From the NCBI RefSeq assembly GCF_011046735.1, contig NZ_CP049258.1, positions 3,428,001 through 3,492,000 on the forward strand: a DNA stretch of 64,000 nt, given 5' to 3'. This document shows positions 43,460-52,253 of the stretch, piece by piece (position 1 is the stretch's first letter; every line of letters begins with the position of its first letter). Source of the DNA: Nordella sp. HKS 07. GTDB lineage: Bacteria; Pseudomonadota; Alphaproteobacteria; Rhizobiales; Aestuariivirgaceae. The position numbers were made by a program, and so were the translations under genes. Under the pieces are notes generated by a model. That model saw nothing but the letters and a program-made list of their open reading frames with translations, was not told the DNA's origin and ran no database searches.

Positions 43460-43480
43460 ATATACCCCCATGGGGTATAT
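43460..43480. promoter_or_regulatory. CsoR operator-like dyad
   Basis: ATATACCCCCATGGGGTATAT: a G/C-tract inverted repeat flanked by TATA, the general form of CsoR/RcnR-family operators. It lies between the copA and csoR starts and so could repress both. Confidence 0.65.
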
Positions 43481-43487
43481 GGCAAGT

Positions 43488-43763
43488 ATGAAGGCCGAAA
43501 CCAAACAATCGTGTCTGAAGCGGCTGGGGCGGATCGAGGGCCAGGTGCGCGGTGTGGCACGCATGGTCGAGGAAAGCCGCTATTGCATCGATGTGATGAC
43601 GCAGATCTCCGCCATCCGCGCGGCCTTGAAGCGCGTCGAGGAGGAAGTTCTGAAGGACCATGTCGCCCATTGCGTCGAGGACGCGATGATCTCGGGCAAC
43701 AAGGACGAGCAGCGCCGCAAGCTCGCCGAGCTCCTGGACGTACTCGGAAGGCTGCAAAATTGA
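43488..43763 (+). CDS. csoR: CsoR-type copper-sensing repressor
   Basis: 91-residue all-helical DNA-binding protein. The opening [20 protein letters not shown] is the family signature. The metal ligands Cys33, His58 and Cys62 (YCIDV, KDHVAHC) have the spacing of the CsoR Cys-His-Cys copper site. Copper binding releases operator DNA. ATG 43488 is chosen because earlier in-frame ATGs (43470, 43479) lie inside the operator-like dyad. It is divergent from copA, its expected target. Confidence 0.93.
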   Translation: MKAETKQSCLKRLGRIEGQVRGVARMVEESRYCIDVMTQISAIRAALKRVEEEVLKDHVAHCVEDAMISGNKDEQRRKLAELLDVLGRLQN

Positions 43764-43789
43764 TCTTTGCTTGAGTCGAAGGGAGTTCC

Positions 43790-44872
43790 TCAGTTGCCCA
43801 GCCGTAAGCCGATCTCATCGGCGTCGAGATCGATCAGCAGGCCATTCTTCTCGAAGTAGCGTATGCCGACGATGTGATGATCGAGATGCGATTTGAGCTC
43901 GACCTCCGGTCGATACTCCGTCTTGAAGGTCCATTGATCGACGCCCGGCACATCGACCGATACTTTCGAGCCCTTCGGCAGCGAACTGGCGGCGTCAGTT
44001 GATGCTTTGTCGGCGATCATGATCGTGGAGTTGCCGGTGTCGAATAATGTCGGAGCGCAAGCTCGCGACGTTTGCCAAGTGATGCAGGTTTCCAGTGTCG
44101 GAAAATTGTGAGCCGGATTGGCGCGGACCAACGGGTGGAGACGGAAGCCGTGTTTGTCTTGTTCCCGCAAGCCGACATAGAGGGAGCGAGTTGCCGGACA
44201 ATCGCCGCGCTCGTTCGTGCATACCTTCCAGCGCTCGCCGATTGGTTCAAGGCGATACCCACGACGCAACCTGTCGCTGAGGGTCACCGCAGCCATCGGG
44301 GATTTGATCGATTGATCCGCGCCGATACCTCCCAACGGAGATACTCCAAATGTGCCCTGCGGCCAGAGCGGCCCTCCGACGATCATTCCGTCTGAGTTTC
44401 GTGTTTTCTTGTAACGGATAAGCACGTCTATCGCTTCGAAGGTCTCTGCTGGCCGCTTGGCGTCGCCAAAAGTCAGTCGTGCTTTGGCGAGTTGACCAAA
44501 TTCAGTGTAGCCGCCATAGACTGCCGTCACCTTCTCCGTGGTGACGACGATGCCGTCTACTTCAATATCCTTCTCAATTTGAATGCCGTTATCTGAACAC
44601 AGCTTTCGCGGCAGGACGATCTTGCAGTCGATCGTCACGCCCGACGAGCCAGTGTCAAATAGTAGCGGCTGGTTCACTTTCCTGGCGCCAAGCTTCAGAA
44701 GGCGAACATAGAGCATTCTGATATTTGGCGGATTTCCGGGGTATTCGAGTTTGATGAGGGGAACAGCTATTGGCTCATCTTCTGCCATGGCCAAAGAGAT
44801 CGGCAGCGAATGGGCCGAAGTCAGAGCGAAAGCGATCAGTGCAACGCGCTTGCTGGTCCGCATAAGGCGCAT
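43790..44872 (-). CDS. Exported protein with two DTG motifs, candidate pepsin-like aspartic protease
   Basis: 360 residues with a signal peptide (cleaved near LAMA-ED). Two copies of the aspartic-protease catalytic pattern occur: QPLLFDTGSSGVTIDC (about residue 73) and APTLFDTGNSTIMIAD (about residue 277), each within a beta-rich lobe, the two-lobe layout of pepsins. The C-terminal KNGLLIDLDADEIGLRLG resembles the hydrophobic-Gly end of a lobe. Bacterial pepsin homologues are rare. Alternatively it belongs to an uncharacterised exported family with DTGSSG motifs such as DUF3443. Activity is inferred only from these motifs. Confidence 0.6.
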   Translation of the reverse strand: MRLMRTSKRVALIAFALTSAHSLPISLAMAEDEPIAVPLIKLEYPGNPPNIRMLYVRLLKLGARKVNQPLLFDTGSSGVTIDCKIVLPRKLCSDNGIQIEKDIEVDGIVVTTEKVTAVYGGYTEFGQLAKARLTFGDAKRPAETFEAIDVLIRYKKTRNSDGMIVGGPLWPQGTFGVSPLGGIGADQSIKSPMAAVTLSDRLRRGYRLEPIGERWKVCTNERGDCPATRSLYVGLREQDKHGFRLHPLVRANPAHNFPTLETCITWQTSRACAPTLFDTGNSTIMIADKASTDAASSLPKGSKVSVDVPGVDQWTFKTEYRPEVELKSHLDHHIVGIRYFEKNGLLIDLDADEIGLRLGN

Positions 44873-44959
44873 GAAGCCGGCTCCTGATCGTACTCAGATT
44901 GCCAGATAAATAAACGATTTGGAAAATTTCACCAAGACCTGTTGCGGTTGAGAGCCGCA

Positions 44960-46351
44960 TCACGCCATCGTGTGGCAGTCGTCCACCGGGCATTTGTCGA
45001 TGAGGCCGCGCAGCTTCTCGAAGGCATCGCGCACCATCTCGCGCGCCGGCGCAGGCCCGAAGCAGGCGCGTATCGCATTCTGCTGAACGGACGGATCGGT
45101 GACGAAGACCGTGCCGGGCGTCACCTTGATGCCACTGGCGAGAGCAGCGGCGACGAAATCGCCCGGCCGCCAGTAATTGGGCAACGTAATCCAGGCGAAC
45201 ATCGCGCCCGGCCGGCACTCGACCTTGAGGCCGCGCAGATGCTCGAGGGCAATATCGCGGCGTATCTGGAGTTCTTCGCGGATGCCGGCCAGAGCGCGCT
45301 CGGCGACGCCGTTCTCGATCCAGCGGCTGGCGAGCTCGGCGGAAAGCCCGTTGGGCCTTCCACCGATGATCATCTGCTGGCGGTTGAGCGCTTCGGTGGC
45401 GCCCGGCGGCGGCGCCATGAAGGCCATGCGCAGGCCCGGCGCCGTCGTCTTCGACAGGCTGGTGATGAAATAGGTGCGCTCCGGCGCGAAGGTCTGGATC
45501 GGCGGCGGCGGATCGTCGGAGAGCAGGCGGAACACGTCGTCCTCGATGAGCGTGAGGTCGTAGCGCCGGATGATATCGGCGATCGCCTGGCGCCGTTCGA
45601 GCGACAGCGTGGCGGTCGTCGGATTCTGCAGCGTCGGCACCAGATAGACGATGCGCGCCTCGCCGCGTTTGGCAAAGTGTTCGAGCGACTCCGGCGTGAT
45701 GCCTTCGGCGTCGTTCTGCAAGGGGCGGGTCTGAAGGCCGAATTGCCGGCAGAGCGGCTGCATGGTGGGATAGGTCAGGGGCTCGATGAGAATGCGCTCA
45801 CCGGGCGTCGTCGTGGCGGAGAGGCAGGTGACCAGCGCGGCCTGGGCGCCGGCGCTCAGCACCACCTGGTCAGGGGCCATGTCGATGCCGCAGCGCGCCA
45901 GCCATTGCGCGCCCGCCTCGCGATGGCGGGCAAGGCCCTGCGCCGGCGGGTAATCGAGCAACTCCGGCCAGCCCGGATTGCGGGTGATGGCGGACAGGCC
46001 CGCTTCCAGGTCGGGCGCGCCGATTGCCCGCGGCGGGGCGGACATCTGCATGTCGAGAATGCCGGTCTCGGCACCGTTCGCGATGCTTTGCGCCGCGGCA
46101 TAGTTCGGGCGCGGGTCGCGCAGATAGCTGCCGCGCCCGACTTCTCCTGACAGAAGCCCGCGCTTGGCGGCTTCCTGATAGGCGCGGGTGATGGTCCCGA
46201 TGGTGACGCCGAGCCGCCAGGCGAGCTCGCGCTGCGGTGGCAGCCGGTCTCCCGCCTTGAGTTTTCCGAACGTCAGATCCGCGGCGATAGCATCGGCGAT
46301 GGCGATATACCGTGGTTTGTCAGGAGCAAGGGCGGGAGTCCAACTTGTCAT
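44960..46351 (-). CDS. MocR-type GntR/aminotransferase-fold regulator
   Basis: 463 residues. An N-terminal GntR winged helix (about residues 14-75) has GDRLPPQRELAWRLGVTIGT. The rest is a class I aminotransferase fold with the PLP-binding Lys in ITSLSKTTAPGLRMAF and Asp/Tyr pocket residues. MocR proteins sense PLP or amino compounds and often control aminotransferase or PLP-synthesis genes. The start at 46351 (MTSWTPALAPDKPRYIAI) is taken at the conserved start of the HTH. An aminotransferase gene lies nearby at 47108. TGACA motifs upstream are candidate sites. Confidence 0.92.
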   Translation of the reverse strand: MTSWTPALAPDKPRYIAIADAIAADLTFGKLKAGDRLPPQRELAWRLGVTIGTITRAYQEAAKRGLLSGEVGRGSYLRDPRPNYAAAQSIANGAETGILDMQMSAPPRAIGAPDLEAGLSAITRNPGWPELLDYPPAQGLARHREAGAQWLARCGIDMAPDQVVLSAGAQAALVTCLSATTTPGERILIEPLTYPTMQPLCRQFGLQTRPLQNDAEGITPESLEHFAKRGEARIVYLVPTLQNPTTATLSLERRQAIADIIRRYDLTLIEDDVFRLLSDDPPPPIQTFAPERTYFITSLSKTTAPGLRMAFMAPPPGATEALNRQQMIIGGRPNGLSAELASRWIENGVAERALAGIREELQIRRDIALEHLRGLKVECRPGAMFAWITLPNYWRPGDFVAAALASGIKVTPGTVFVTDPSVQQNAIRACFGPAPAREMVRDAFEKLRGLIDKCPVDDCHTMA

Positions 46352-46430
46352 GGTGACAATATTCCATTTGACGGTAGCAATGATGACATTGTATGACATG
46401 TCGCAGTGCAATTAGCAAGTTTATTTGTCA
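46345..46430. promoter_or_regulatory. Cluster of TGACA/TGTCA motifs upstream of the MocR gene
   Basis: TTGTCA-TGG-TGACAA (46345-46359) overlaps the MocR start. TGACA recurs at 46384 and 46394, exactly one helical turn apart, and TGTCA at 46426. Directly repeated half-sites are the usual MocR operator form. Confidence 0.45.
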
Positions 46431-46556
46431 TCATATTGAGACAATCGATACAATTTCTTGTGAATGCACGTCAGCCACCGGGGCACTGCTGACACAATCA
46501 GGTCGACTGCCATCGTATTCTTTTTCCTGTCCGAAACCCGTCCGATGAGGTGTGCC

Positions 46557-46811
46557 ATGCGCGATTATATCCTGAACCAGGCCGAAGCTGCTGGGAAGAC
46601 ATTCACGTTTCCCACCCTGAACCGGGTCATCGCCAACTGGCGCAAGCGCCGGCAACTGCGCCAGCTCGAGCAGCTCGACGACCATGTCCTGATGGATATC
46701 GGTCTCACCCGCGATGAGCTGATCCGCGTGCAGCGCGTGCCGCTGGCGCTCGATCCGGTGAGTGAGCTGCTGAATGTCAGGCCGGTGAAGCGCGGCCTGC
46801 GCCACAAATAG
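46557..46811 (+). CDS. DUF1127 domain protein
   Basis: 84 residues. The C-terminal half is the Arg-rich DUF1127 motif: RVIANWRKRRQLRQLEQLDD, then HVLMDIGLTRDELIR. Small DUF1127 proteins of Alphaproteobacteria bind RNA and affect phosphate, carbon or stress responses. GAGGTG precedes ATG 46557. A strong intrinsic terminator 48 bases past the stop makes it a single-gene transcript. Confidence 0.88.
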   Translation: MRDYILNQAEAAGKTFTFPTLNRVIANWRKRRQLRQLEQLDDHVLMDIGLTRDELIRVQRVPLALDPVSELLNVRPVKRGLRHK

Positions 46812-46859
46812 AGATCTTGATACCTCCCCCCGCGCGGTCTACCCCGCCGCGCATCTGGT

Positions 46860-46893
46860 ACCTGGCCTCCCTTCGCGGACGCCAGGTTTTTTT
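46860..46893 (+). terminator. Rho-independent terminator after the DUF1127 gene
   Basis: Stem ACCTGGC (46860-46866) / GCCAGGT (46881-46887) with a 14-base loop, followed by a run of seven T. Confidence 0.85.
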
Positions 46894-47107
46894 GTGCCCC
46901 GCGGGCGCGAAAATCGCGTTGCGGCTCGCGGGCAGCCTGCGGGTACAAAAGCTAGCCGCCGGCTGAGACGAAAGGAAGCTGTCCACCTGTAACTCGTTGA
47001 GCCTGTTTGGGAAACGCATCTGGTATGTGCCAATTCCGGGCCCTGGCGCATTTCCATCGCCGGGGCAGTTCTGCTAGGTATCGCCGACCGTAACCGAGGA
47101 GCCTCTC

Positions 47108-48454
47108 ATGAATAAGCACGCGGGCGCAGCCCAGTGGGATCCGTCACCCAACAATCTTGAGCCGTTCTGGATGGGCTTCACCCCCAATCGCGCTTTCAAG
47201 AAGAAACCGCGCCTCATCGCCCGCGCCAAGGACATGCATTATTACGACATGACCGGCCGCCCGATTCTCGATGCCACGGCGGGCCTGTGGTGCTCCAATG
47301 CCGGCCATTGCCGCGACCGCATTGTCGAGGCGATCCAGAAGCAGGCGGCCGAGCTCGACTTCGCGCCGACCTTCCAGTTCGGCCATCCCAAAGTGTTCGA
47401 GCTTTCCTCGCGCCTCGCCACTCTGGCGCCGGGCGACCTGAACTACGCCTTCTTCTGCAATTCGGGATCGGAAGCCGCCGATACGGCGTTGAAGATCGCG
47501 CTCGCCTATCACCGCGCCAAGGGCGAGGCCTCGCGCACCCGTCTGATCGGCCGCGAGCGCGGCTATCACGGTGTCAATTTCGGTGGCATCAGCGTCGGCG
47601 GCATGGTCGCCAACCGCAAGTTCTTCGGCACGATGCTCGCCGGCGTCGATCACCTGCCGCACACCTACAACCGCGCCGAGCAGGCCTTCACCAAGGGGGA
47701 GCCGAAATGGGGCGGCCACCTCGCCGACGAACTCGAGCGTCTGGTGGCGCTGCATGACGCCTCCACCATCGCCGCCGTCATCGTCGAGCCGATGGCGGGC
47801 TCGACCGGCGTCCTGCCGCCGCCCGTCGGCTATCTCAAGAAGCTGCGCCAGATCTGCGACAAATACGGCATCCTGCTCATCTTCGACGAAGTGATCACCG
47901 GCTTCGGCCGTCTGGGCTACCCCTTCGCCGCCGAGCGCTTCGGCGTCATCCCGGACATGATCACTTTCGCCAAGGGCGTCACCTCGGGCGCCGTCCCGAT
48001 GGGCGGCGTGATGGTGCGTCAGCATATCTATGATGCGTTCATGAACGGCCCCGATCACGCGATCGAGTTGTTCCACGGCTACACCTACTCCGGCCATCCG
48101 ATCGCCGCCGCCGCCGGCGTCGCGACGCTCGAGGTCTACAAGGAAGAAGACCTCTTCGAGCGCGCCTTGAAGCTCGAAGACAAGTGGGCGGATGCCGCCA
48201 TGTCGCTCAAGGGCAAGCCGCATGTGGCGGATATCCGCACCATAGGTCTTGTCGCCGCGATCGACCTCAATCCGATCGACGGAGCGCCCGGCAAGCGCGC
48301 CTATGACGCCATGGAGAAGGGTTTCCACGACTATGGCATCATGTTGCGTATCACCGCCGACACAATCGCTTTGTCGCCGCCTCTGATCATGAAGGAAGAG
48401 CAGATCGGCGAGATTTTCGAGGACAAGCTGCCGAAAGTCCTCGCTGCAATCTGA
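47108..48454 (+). CDS. Class III aminotransferase (beta-alanine/omega-amino acid:pyruvate type)
   Basis: 448 residues, PLP enzyme of fold type I. Recognisable parts are FCNSGSEAADTALKIALAYHR, RERGYHGVNFGGISVGG, IFDEVITGFGRLG and the PLP Lys in MITFAKGVTSGAVPMGG. The start with WMGFTPNRAFKKKPRLI matches omega-amino acid:pyruvate transaminases, which move the amino group of beta-alanine or other amines to pyruvate. A hairpin follows the stop. The MocR regulator 0.8 kb upstream could control it. Confidence 0.93.
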   Translation: MNKHAGAAQWDPSPNNLEPFWMGFTPNRAFKKKPRLIARAKDMHYYDMTGRPILDATAGLWCSNAGHCRDRIVEAIQKQAAELDFAPTFQFGHPKVFELSSRLATLAPGDLNYAFFCNSGSEAADTALKIALAYHRAKGEASRTRLIGRERGYHGVNFGGISVGGMVANRKFFGTMLAGVDHLPHTYNRAEQAFTKGEPKWGGHLADELERLVALHDASTIAAVIVEPMAGSTGVLPPPVGYLKKLRQICDKYGILLIFDEVITGFGRLGYPFAAERFGVIPDMITFAKGVTSGAVPMGGVMVRQHIYDAFMNGPDHAIELFHGYTYSGHPIAAAAGVATLEVYKEEDLFERALKLEDKWADAAMSLKGKPHVADIRTIGLVAAIDLNPIDGAPGKRAYDAMEKGFHDYGIMLRITADTIALSPPLIMKEEQIGEIFEDKLPKVLAAI

Positions 48455-48475
48455 AATTAGCTATTCCACCAATGG

Positions 48476-48510
48476 ACTTCGGCCCGAGTGTGTTACTCTC
48501 GGGCCGAAGT
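48476..48510 (+). terminator. Hairpin after the aminotransferase gene
   Basis: Perfect 13-base stem ACTTCGGCCCGAG (48476-48488) / CTCGGGCCGAAGT (48498-48510) with a 9-base loop, 21 bases after the stop. No T-run follows, and the next gene starts 20 bases later. Confidence 0.65.
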
Positions 48511-48529
48511 GATTCGCGAGACGGGGTTC

Positions 48530-49708
48530 ATGAAACAGCCAGCGCTGCCTTTGGGCGTCGTGGCCATCCTGGCGGTTGCGATGAGTGCCGCAGCAGGCGC
48601 CGGTGTCATCCTCTCCGGGCAGCGCATTGAATTTGCCCTCGCATTGGCGGCCATCGTGCTGGCCACCGCGCATCTGGCGATCTTCCTATACCGTGACTGG
48701 CAGCACCGGCGGCGTTTTGCCGGGCTGAGCGATCTTCATCTGCGCAGCCGCAAGCTCGCCGAGGAGCTAGCCGCTCTGACCGAGCGCATAGATGCCATCG
48801 AAGGCCGCTCCAACGAGCCGGCCGCGCCGCCCTCGCCACCCGCTGCCGACGATCTCAATCGCGAGTTCGAGGAGCTGCGGCTTTCGGTCAAGAAGCTTGC
48901 CGAGGAATATGACCGCGCTGTCGCCGATCGCGACGAGCGCGCCGCGCCGGCCGCGAACCGGCGCGCCGAGAGCCAGCCGAATCCGGCCGACCACCGCCTG
49001 GAATTCTTCCTCGAGCCGATCGTGTCGCTTGCCGACGACGTCACCCAGCATTACCGCGCCTCGCTGGTGCTCGAAGGGCCGGGCCAGCGCGTCGCCTTCG
49101 AGGAGCTGGCACGCCAGGCTGCCGCCAACGGGCTCCGGCCCGACCTCGACGGCCATGCAGTGAGCCGGGTTCTGACGGTCAGCCAGAAGCTTGCCGCCAA
49201 GCGCCCGGGCACCTGCGTCTTCGTGCCGGTCGGCGCCGAGACGCTGGCCTCCCAGGAAGCGCTCGCGGCGATAGAATGGCAGATGGAGAGGGCCGGCAAG
49301 GCCGCCGCCACGATCGTGTTCGAGATCGACCATGCCGCCATGGCGGCGCTGAGCCCGCGCGGCATCGAAGGCCTGGCTCGACTCGCCCGCAACGGCGCCG
49401 GCATGGCGCTCTCCCGCGCCCATGGCATGGGAATCGATCTCGCCGCTTTGCGCGCGCTGCAATTCCGTTTCATCACCTTCAGTGCCGCTGCTCTGCCGGC
49501 CGAGCGTCACGGGGTGCCCGCCTGGGCATCGACCGCGCGGCTCGCCGGCCAGTATGGCTTCAAGGTCGGCGTCCAGGGGCTCTTCTACGAAGGGCAGATC
49601 GATGTCGCGGGCCGCTGGGCCGAACTCGGCAGCGGTCCAGCTTTCGCGCCGCCGCGGCGTGTCAAGGGCGAGGCTGTTTCCATTGACCAGATTCGCACGG
49701 CTGCCTAA
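48530..49708 (+). CDS. Membrane protein with a degenerate EAL domain
   Basis: 392 residues. Two N-terminal helices (about 5-28 and 34-54), a coiled-coil stretch (about 70-135, with AEELAALTERIDAIEG), then an EAL-type domain (about 155-390). The entry motif is EFFLEPIVSL in place of YQPIV, and the EAL tripeptide position reads ASLVLEG. Metal-binding Glu/Asp residues are not conserved, so it is probably not an active c-di-GMP phosphodiesterase. It may bind c-di-GMP or a protein. It precedes the HAD gene by 41 bases. Confidence 0.85.
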   Translation: MKQPALPLGVVAILAVAMSAAAGAGVILSGQRIEFALALAAIVLATAHLAIFLYRDWQHRRRFAGLSDLHLRSRKLAEELAALTERIDAIEGRSNEPAAPPSPPAADDLNREFEELRLSVKKLAEEYDRAVADRDERAAPAANRRAESQPNPADHRLEFFLEPIVSLADDVTQHYRASLVLEGPGQRVAFEELARQAAANGLRPDLDGHAVSRVLTVSQKLAAKRPGTCVFVPVGAETLASQEALAAIEWQMERAGKAAATIVFEIDHAAMAALSPRGIEGLARLARNGAGMALSRAHGMGIDLAALRALQFRFITFSAAALPAERHGVPAWASTARLAGQYGFKVGVQGLFYEGQIDVAGRWAELGSGPAFAPPRRVKGEAVSIDQIRTAA

Positions 49709-49749
49709 ACCTCCCCGCCGAAGCGAGTGAAACAGTTACCCGGATCATC

Positions 49750-50574
49750 ATGAAAGACCTGTCGGCGCGTTACCCCATTTGGCTGTGCGATATCTGGGGT
49801 GTCGTTCATAATGGCGTGGCGCATTTTCCACCCGCCGTCGAAGCGTTGAAAGCGCATCGCGGGCAGGGCGGCTTCGTCACGCTGCTCACCAATGCGCCGA
49901 GAAGTGCTGCCAAGGTCGCAGGCCATTTGGCGCAGCTCGGCGTCACCCGCGAGCACTATGATCTCATTGTGACCTCGGGCGACGTCACCCATGAATTGAT
50001 GAAGCCCTATGACGGGCACCGCATTTATTATCTGGGCCCCGATCGCGATCTCGGCGTGCTCGACGATCTGCGCCTCGAACGCTCTTCGCCCGAGGAGGCC
50101 GAGGTGGTCCTCTGTGTCGGCCTCGTTCATGACGACCGCGAAACGCCTGACGACTATTCAGCACTGCTCGAACGGATGGCCCGGCGCAACCTGCCGATGG
50201 TCTGCGCCAATCCCGACAAGGTGGTGCGCCGCGGCAGCCGGCTGATCTATTGTGCCGGCGCGCTCGCCGAGCGCTATGCCGCCCTGGGGGGCAAGGTCGT
50301 CATGGCCGGCAAGCCTTACCGGCCGATCTACGATCTGGCGCTGGCCCGCGTCGCTTCCGAGCGCGGCGTGAACGACAAAAGGAGCTTCCTCGCCATCGGC
50401 GACGGGCCGGAAACCGATATCAAAGGGGCCGCCGATTTTGGCCTCGACATGGTGCTGATTGCCGGCGGCATTTCGGAGGAGGGGATCGATCCCCAGAAAC
50501 TCGAGGCCGAAATCCGCGCCATCGTGCCGGATGCCCATATCGTCCGTACTTTGCCCTTCCTCTCCTGGCCCTGA
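49750..50574 (+). CDS. HAD superfamily hydrolase, TIGR01459 type
   Basis: 274 residues. The HAD nucleophile motif is IWLCDIWGVVHNG, followed by TLLTNAPRSA (motif II). The C-terminal part has GKPYRPIYDLAL (motif III Lys) and IGDGPETDIKGAADFG (motif IV). This NagD-like group is conserved in Alphaproteobacteria, next to MaoC and ribF genes as here, but its phosphate substrate is not established. It is cytoplasmic. The family normally has 240-290 residues. Confidence 0.92.
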   Translation: MKDLSARYPIWLCDIWGVVHNGVAHFPPAVEALKAHRGQGGFVTLLTNAPRSAAKVAGHLAQLGVTREHYDLIVTSGDVTHELMKPYDGHRIYYLGPDRDLGVLDDLRLERSSPEEAEVVLCVGLVHDDRETPDDYSALLERMARRNLPMVCANPDKVVRRGSRLIYCAGALAERYAALGGKVVMAGKPYRPIYDLALARVASERGVNDKRSFLAIGDGPETDIKGAADFGLDMVLIAGGISEEGIDPQKLEAEIRAIVPDAHIVRTLPFLSWP

Positions 50575-50685
50575 TTTTTCTCTGGATTCAATAAGTTAAC
50601 CCTTGCGACCTTAGGGGAACTTTCCTTGTGCGGCGCAATATGGTTGTTTAGCGGTCGCAAAAAACAAAATCCGAGGATCGTGGTG

Positions 50686-51111
50686 ATGTCCGGCGCGCAT
50701 TATTGTATCGAGGATCTGGAAGTCGGCATGGAAGCCGCCCATGAACGGGGGGTGACCGGCAGCGACATCGAGACCTTCGCCGAATTGTCGGGCGACAACA
50801 ATCCCGTCCATCTCGACGCCGAATTCGCTGCCAAGTCGCCGTTCAAGGCCCGCATCGCCCATGGCATGCTCACCGCAAGCTTCATCTCGACCATTCTCGG
50901 CACCAAGCTGCCGGGTCATGGCTGCATCTATCTCTCGCAGACCCTGCGCTTCAAGGCGCCGGTCCGGATCGGTGACACGGTGCGTGCTCTCGCCCGCATC
51001 TCCTCGCTCGACCGCGCCAAACGCCGCGCTGAGCTCGACTGCTCCGTCTCGGTCGGCGACAAGGTCGTGCTGGAGGGCGAAGCCCTCGTCCTGGTGCCTT
51101 CCCGCGGCTAG
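50686..51111 (+). CDS. MaoC-like (hotdog fold) dehydratase
   Basis: 141 residues. The hydratase motif FAELSGDNNPVHLDAEFA holds the catalytic Asp and His, followed by IAHGMLTASFISTILGTKLPG. Single-hotdog R-specific enoyl-CoA hydratases convert 2-enoyl-CoA to R-3-hydroxyacyl-CoA. The start at 50686 (MSGAHYCIEDLEVGM) has AGGA upstream. A RIME-like repeat begins at the stop codon. It is followed by ribF. Confidence 0.9.
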   Translation: MSGAHYCIEDLEVGMEAAHERGVTGSDIETFAELSGDNNPVHLDAEFAAKSPFKARIAHGMLTASFISTILGTKLPGHGCIYLSQTLRFKAPVRIGDTVRALARISSLDRAKRRAELDCSVSVGDKVVLEGEALVLVPSRG

Positions 51112-51163
51112 CGCATCGGTCCGAAAAGTGCGAAGCGGTTTTCGGACAAGCCCATGCGCAAAC
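51111..51163. repeat. RIME-like palindromic repeat, copy B
   Basis: GCGCATCGGTCCGAAAAG, then GCGAAGCGGTTTTCGGACAA, then ATGCGCAAA, sharing these blocks with 25022-25104. It starts at the last base of the MaoC stop codon, so it forms the 3' hairpin of that transcript. Confidence 0.75.
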
Positions 51164-51188
51164 AGGAATCATTCTTTAAACTCGACTG

Positions 51189-52196
51189 ATGACCATGATC
51201 ATTGAAGCCGGGGCGTCGCTTCCCCAGGACCTGCGCGGCGCCGTCGTCGCCATCGGCAATTTCGACGGCGTGCATCGCGGCCACCAGCAGTTGCTGGCCG
51301 CCGCCGAAGCCGAGGCCCGTCGTCGCAACACCCATTGGGGCCTGCTCACTTTCGAGCCGCATCCGCGCACCTTCTTCCGCCCCGCCGAGCCGGCATTCCG
51401 TCTCACCCCCATGCCCTTGAAGGCGCGCCTCGTATCGGCGCTCGGCGCGAGCTTCACCGCGGTCCTAGCCTTCGATGCGGCGCTGGCGGCGATGAGCCCT
51501 GAGGATTTTGTACGCAAGGAATTGAGCGAGCGCCTCGGCGTCGCCCATGTCGTCACCGGCTATGATTTCCATTTCGGCCATGGCCGCAAGGGCACGCCTG
51601 GGACGATGCGCGAGCTCGGTCGGCAACTGGGTTTCGGCGTGACGGTGATCGACCAGGTGACCGATGACGATGGTTTCGCGCCTTTCTCCTCGAGCGCCAT
51701 CCGCGACTCGCTGCGCCATGGCCATGTGAGCGAGGCCGCCCGCCAGCTCGGCTATTGGTGGACGGTGATGGGCGAGGTGGTGCATGGCGATCAACGCGGC
51801 CGCACCATCGGATTCCCGACGATCAATATCGTGCTGCCCGATGGATCGGAACCGTTCCAGGGAATCTATGCGATGCGTGTGCGTGACGTCACGCTCAATG
51901 GCGCTCCGCGCTGGAAGGGCGCGGGCTATTTCGGCCGCCGGCCCACTTTCGCCAGCGAGAAGACGTTCCTTGAAGTTTTCCTGTTCGGCTTCAGCGGCGA
52001 TCTCTATGGCCGCACGATGATGGTCGAGCTCATCGATCTCATCCGTCCCGACCGGCGCTTCGACACGATCGACGATCTGGTGGCGCAGATGAAGCTCGAC
52101 TGCGCCGAAGCCGAGCGCCGGCTCGAGGCCGCGGAAGCGAATGCCATGCTCTCTGCCTTTCCCCTGGCGCGGGCGCAGAAGGCCGGCACGCTTTAA
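51189..52196 (+). CDS. ribF: Bifunctional riboflavin kinase / FAD synthetase
   Basis: 335 residues making FMN and FAD from riboflavin. The N-terminal adenylyltransferase has VAIGNFDGVHRGHQQLLAAA and TFEPHPRTFF, then FSSSAIRDSLRHGHV. The C-terminal kinase domain (about 185-310) has GDQRGRTIGFPTINI and LFGFSGDLYG. Length and order are typical. In many proteobacteria ileS follows; here a small exported protein gene does. Confidence 0.96.
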   Translation: MTMIIEAGASLPQDLRGAVVAIGNFDGVHRGHQQLLAAAEAEARRRNTHWGLLTFEPHPRTFFRPAEPAFRLTPMPLKARLVSALGASFTAVLAFDAALAAMSPEDFVRKELSERLGVAHVVTGYDFHFGHGRKGTPGTMRELGRQLGFGVTVIDQVTDDDGFAPFSSSAIRDSLRHGHVSEAARQLGYWWTVMGEVVHGDQRGRTIGFPTINIVLPDGSEPFQGIYAMRVRDVTLNGAPRWKGAGYFGRRPTFASEKTFLEVFLFGFSGDLYGRTMMVELIDLIRPDRRFDTIDDLVAQMKLDCAEAERRLEAAEANAMLSAFPLARAQKAGTL

Positions 52197-52253
52197 CGCG
52201 GGTGTGCGCCAAACGGCTTGACGACCAATCGGGGCTGCTGTCATTTTGCCACG

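Noticed and set aside
41852-43774. Plus-strand open frame of 640 codons opposite copA
   Set aside because: Shadow of copA; it also crosses the csoR operator and gene in a different frame.
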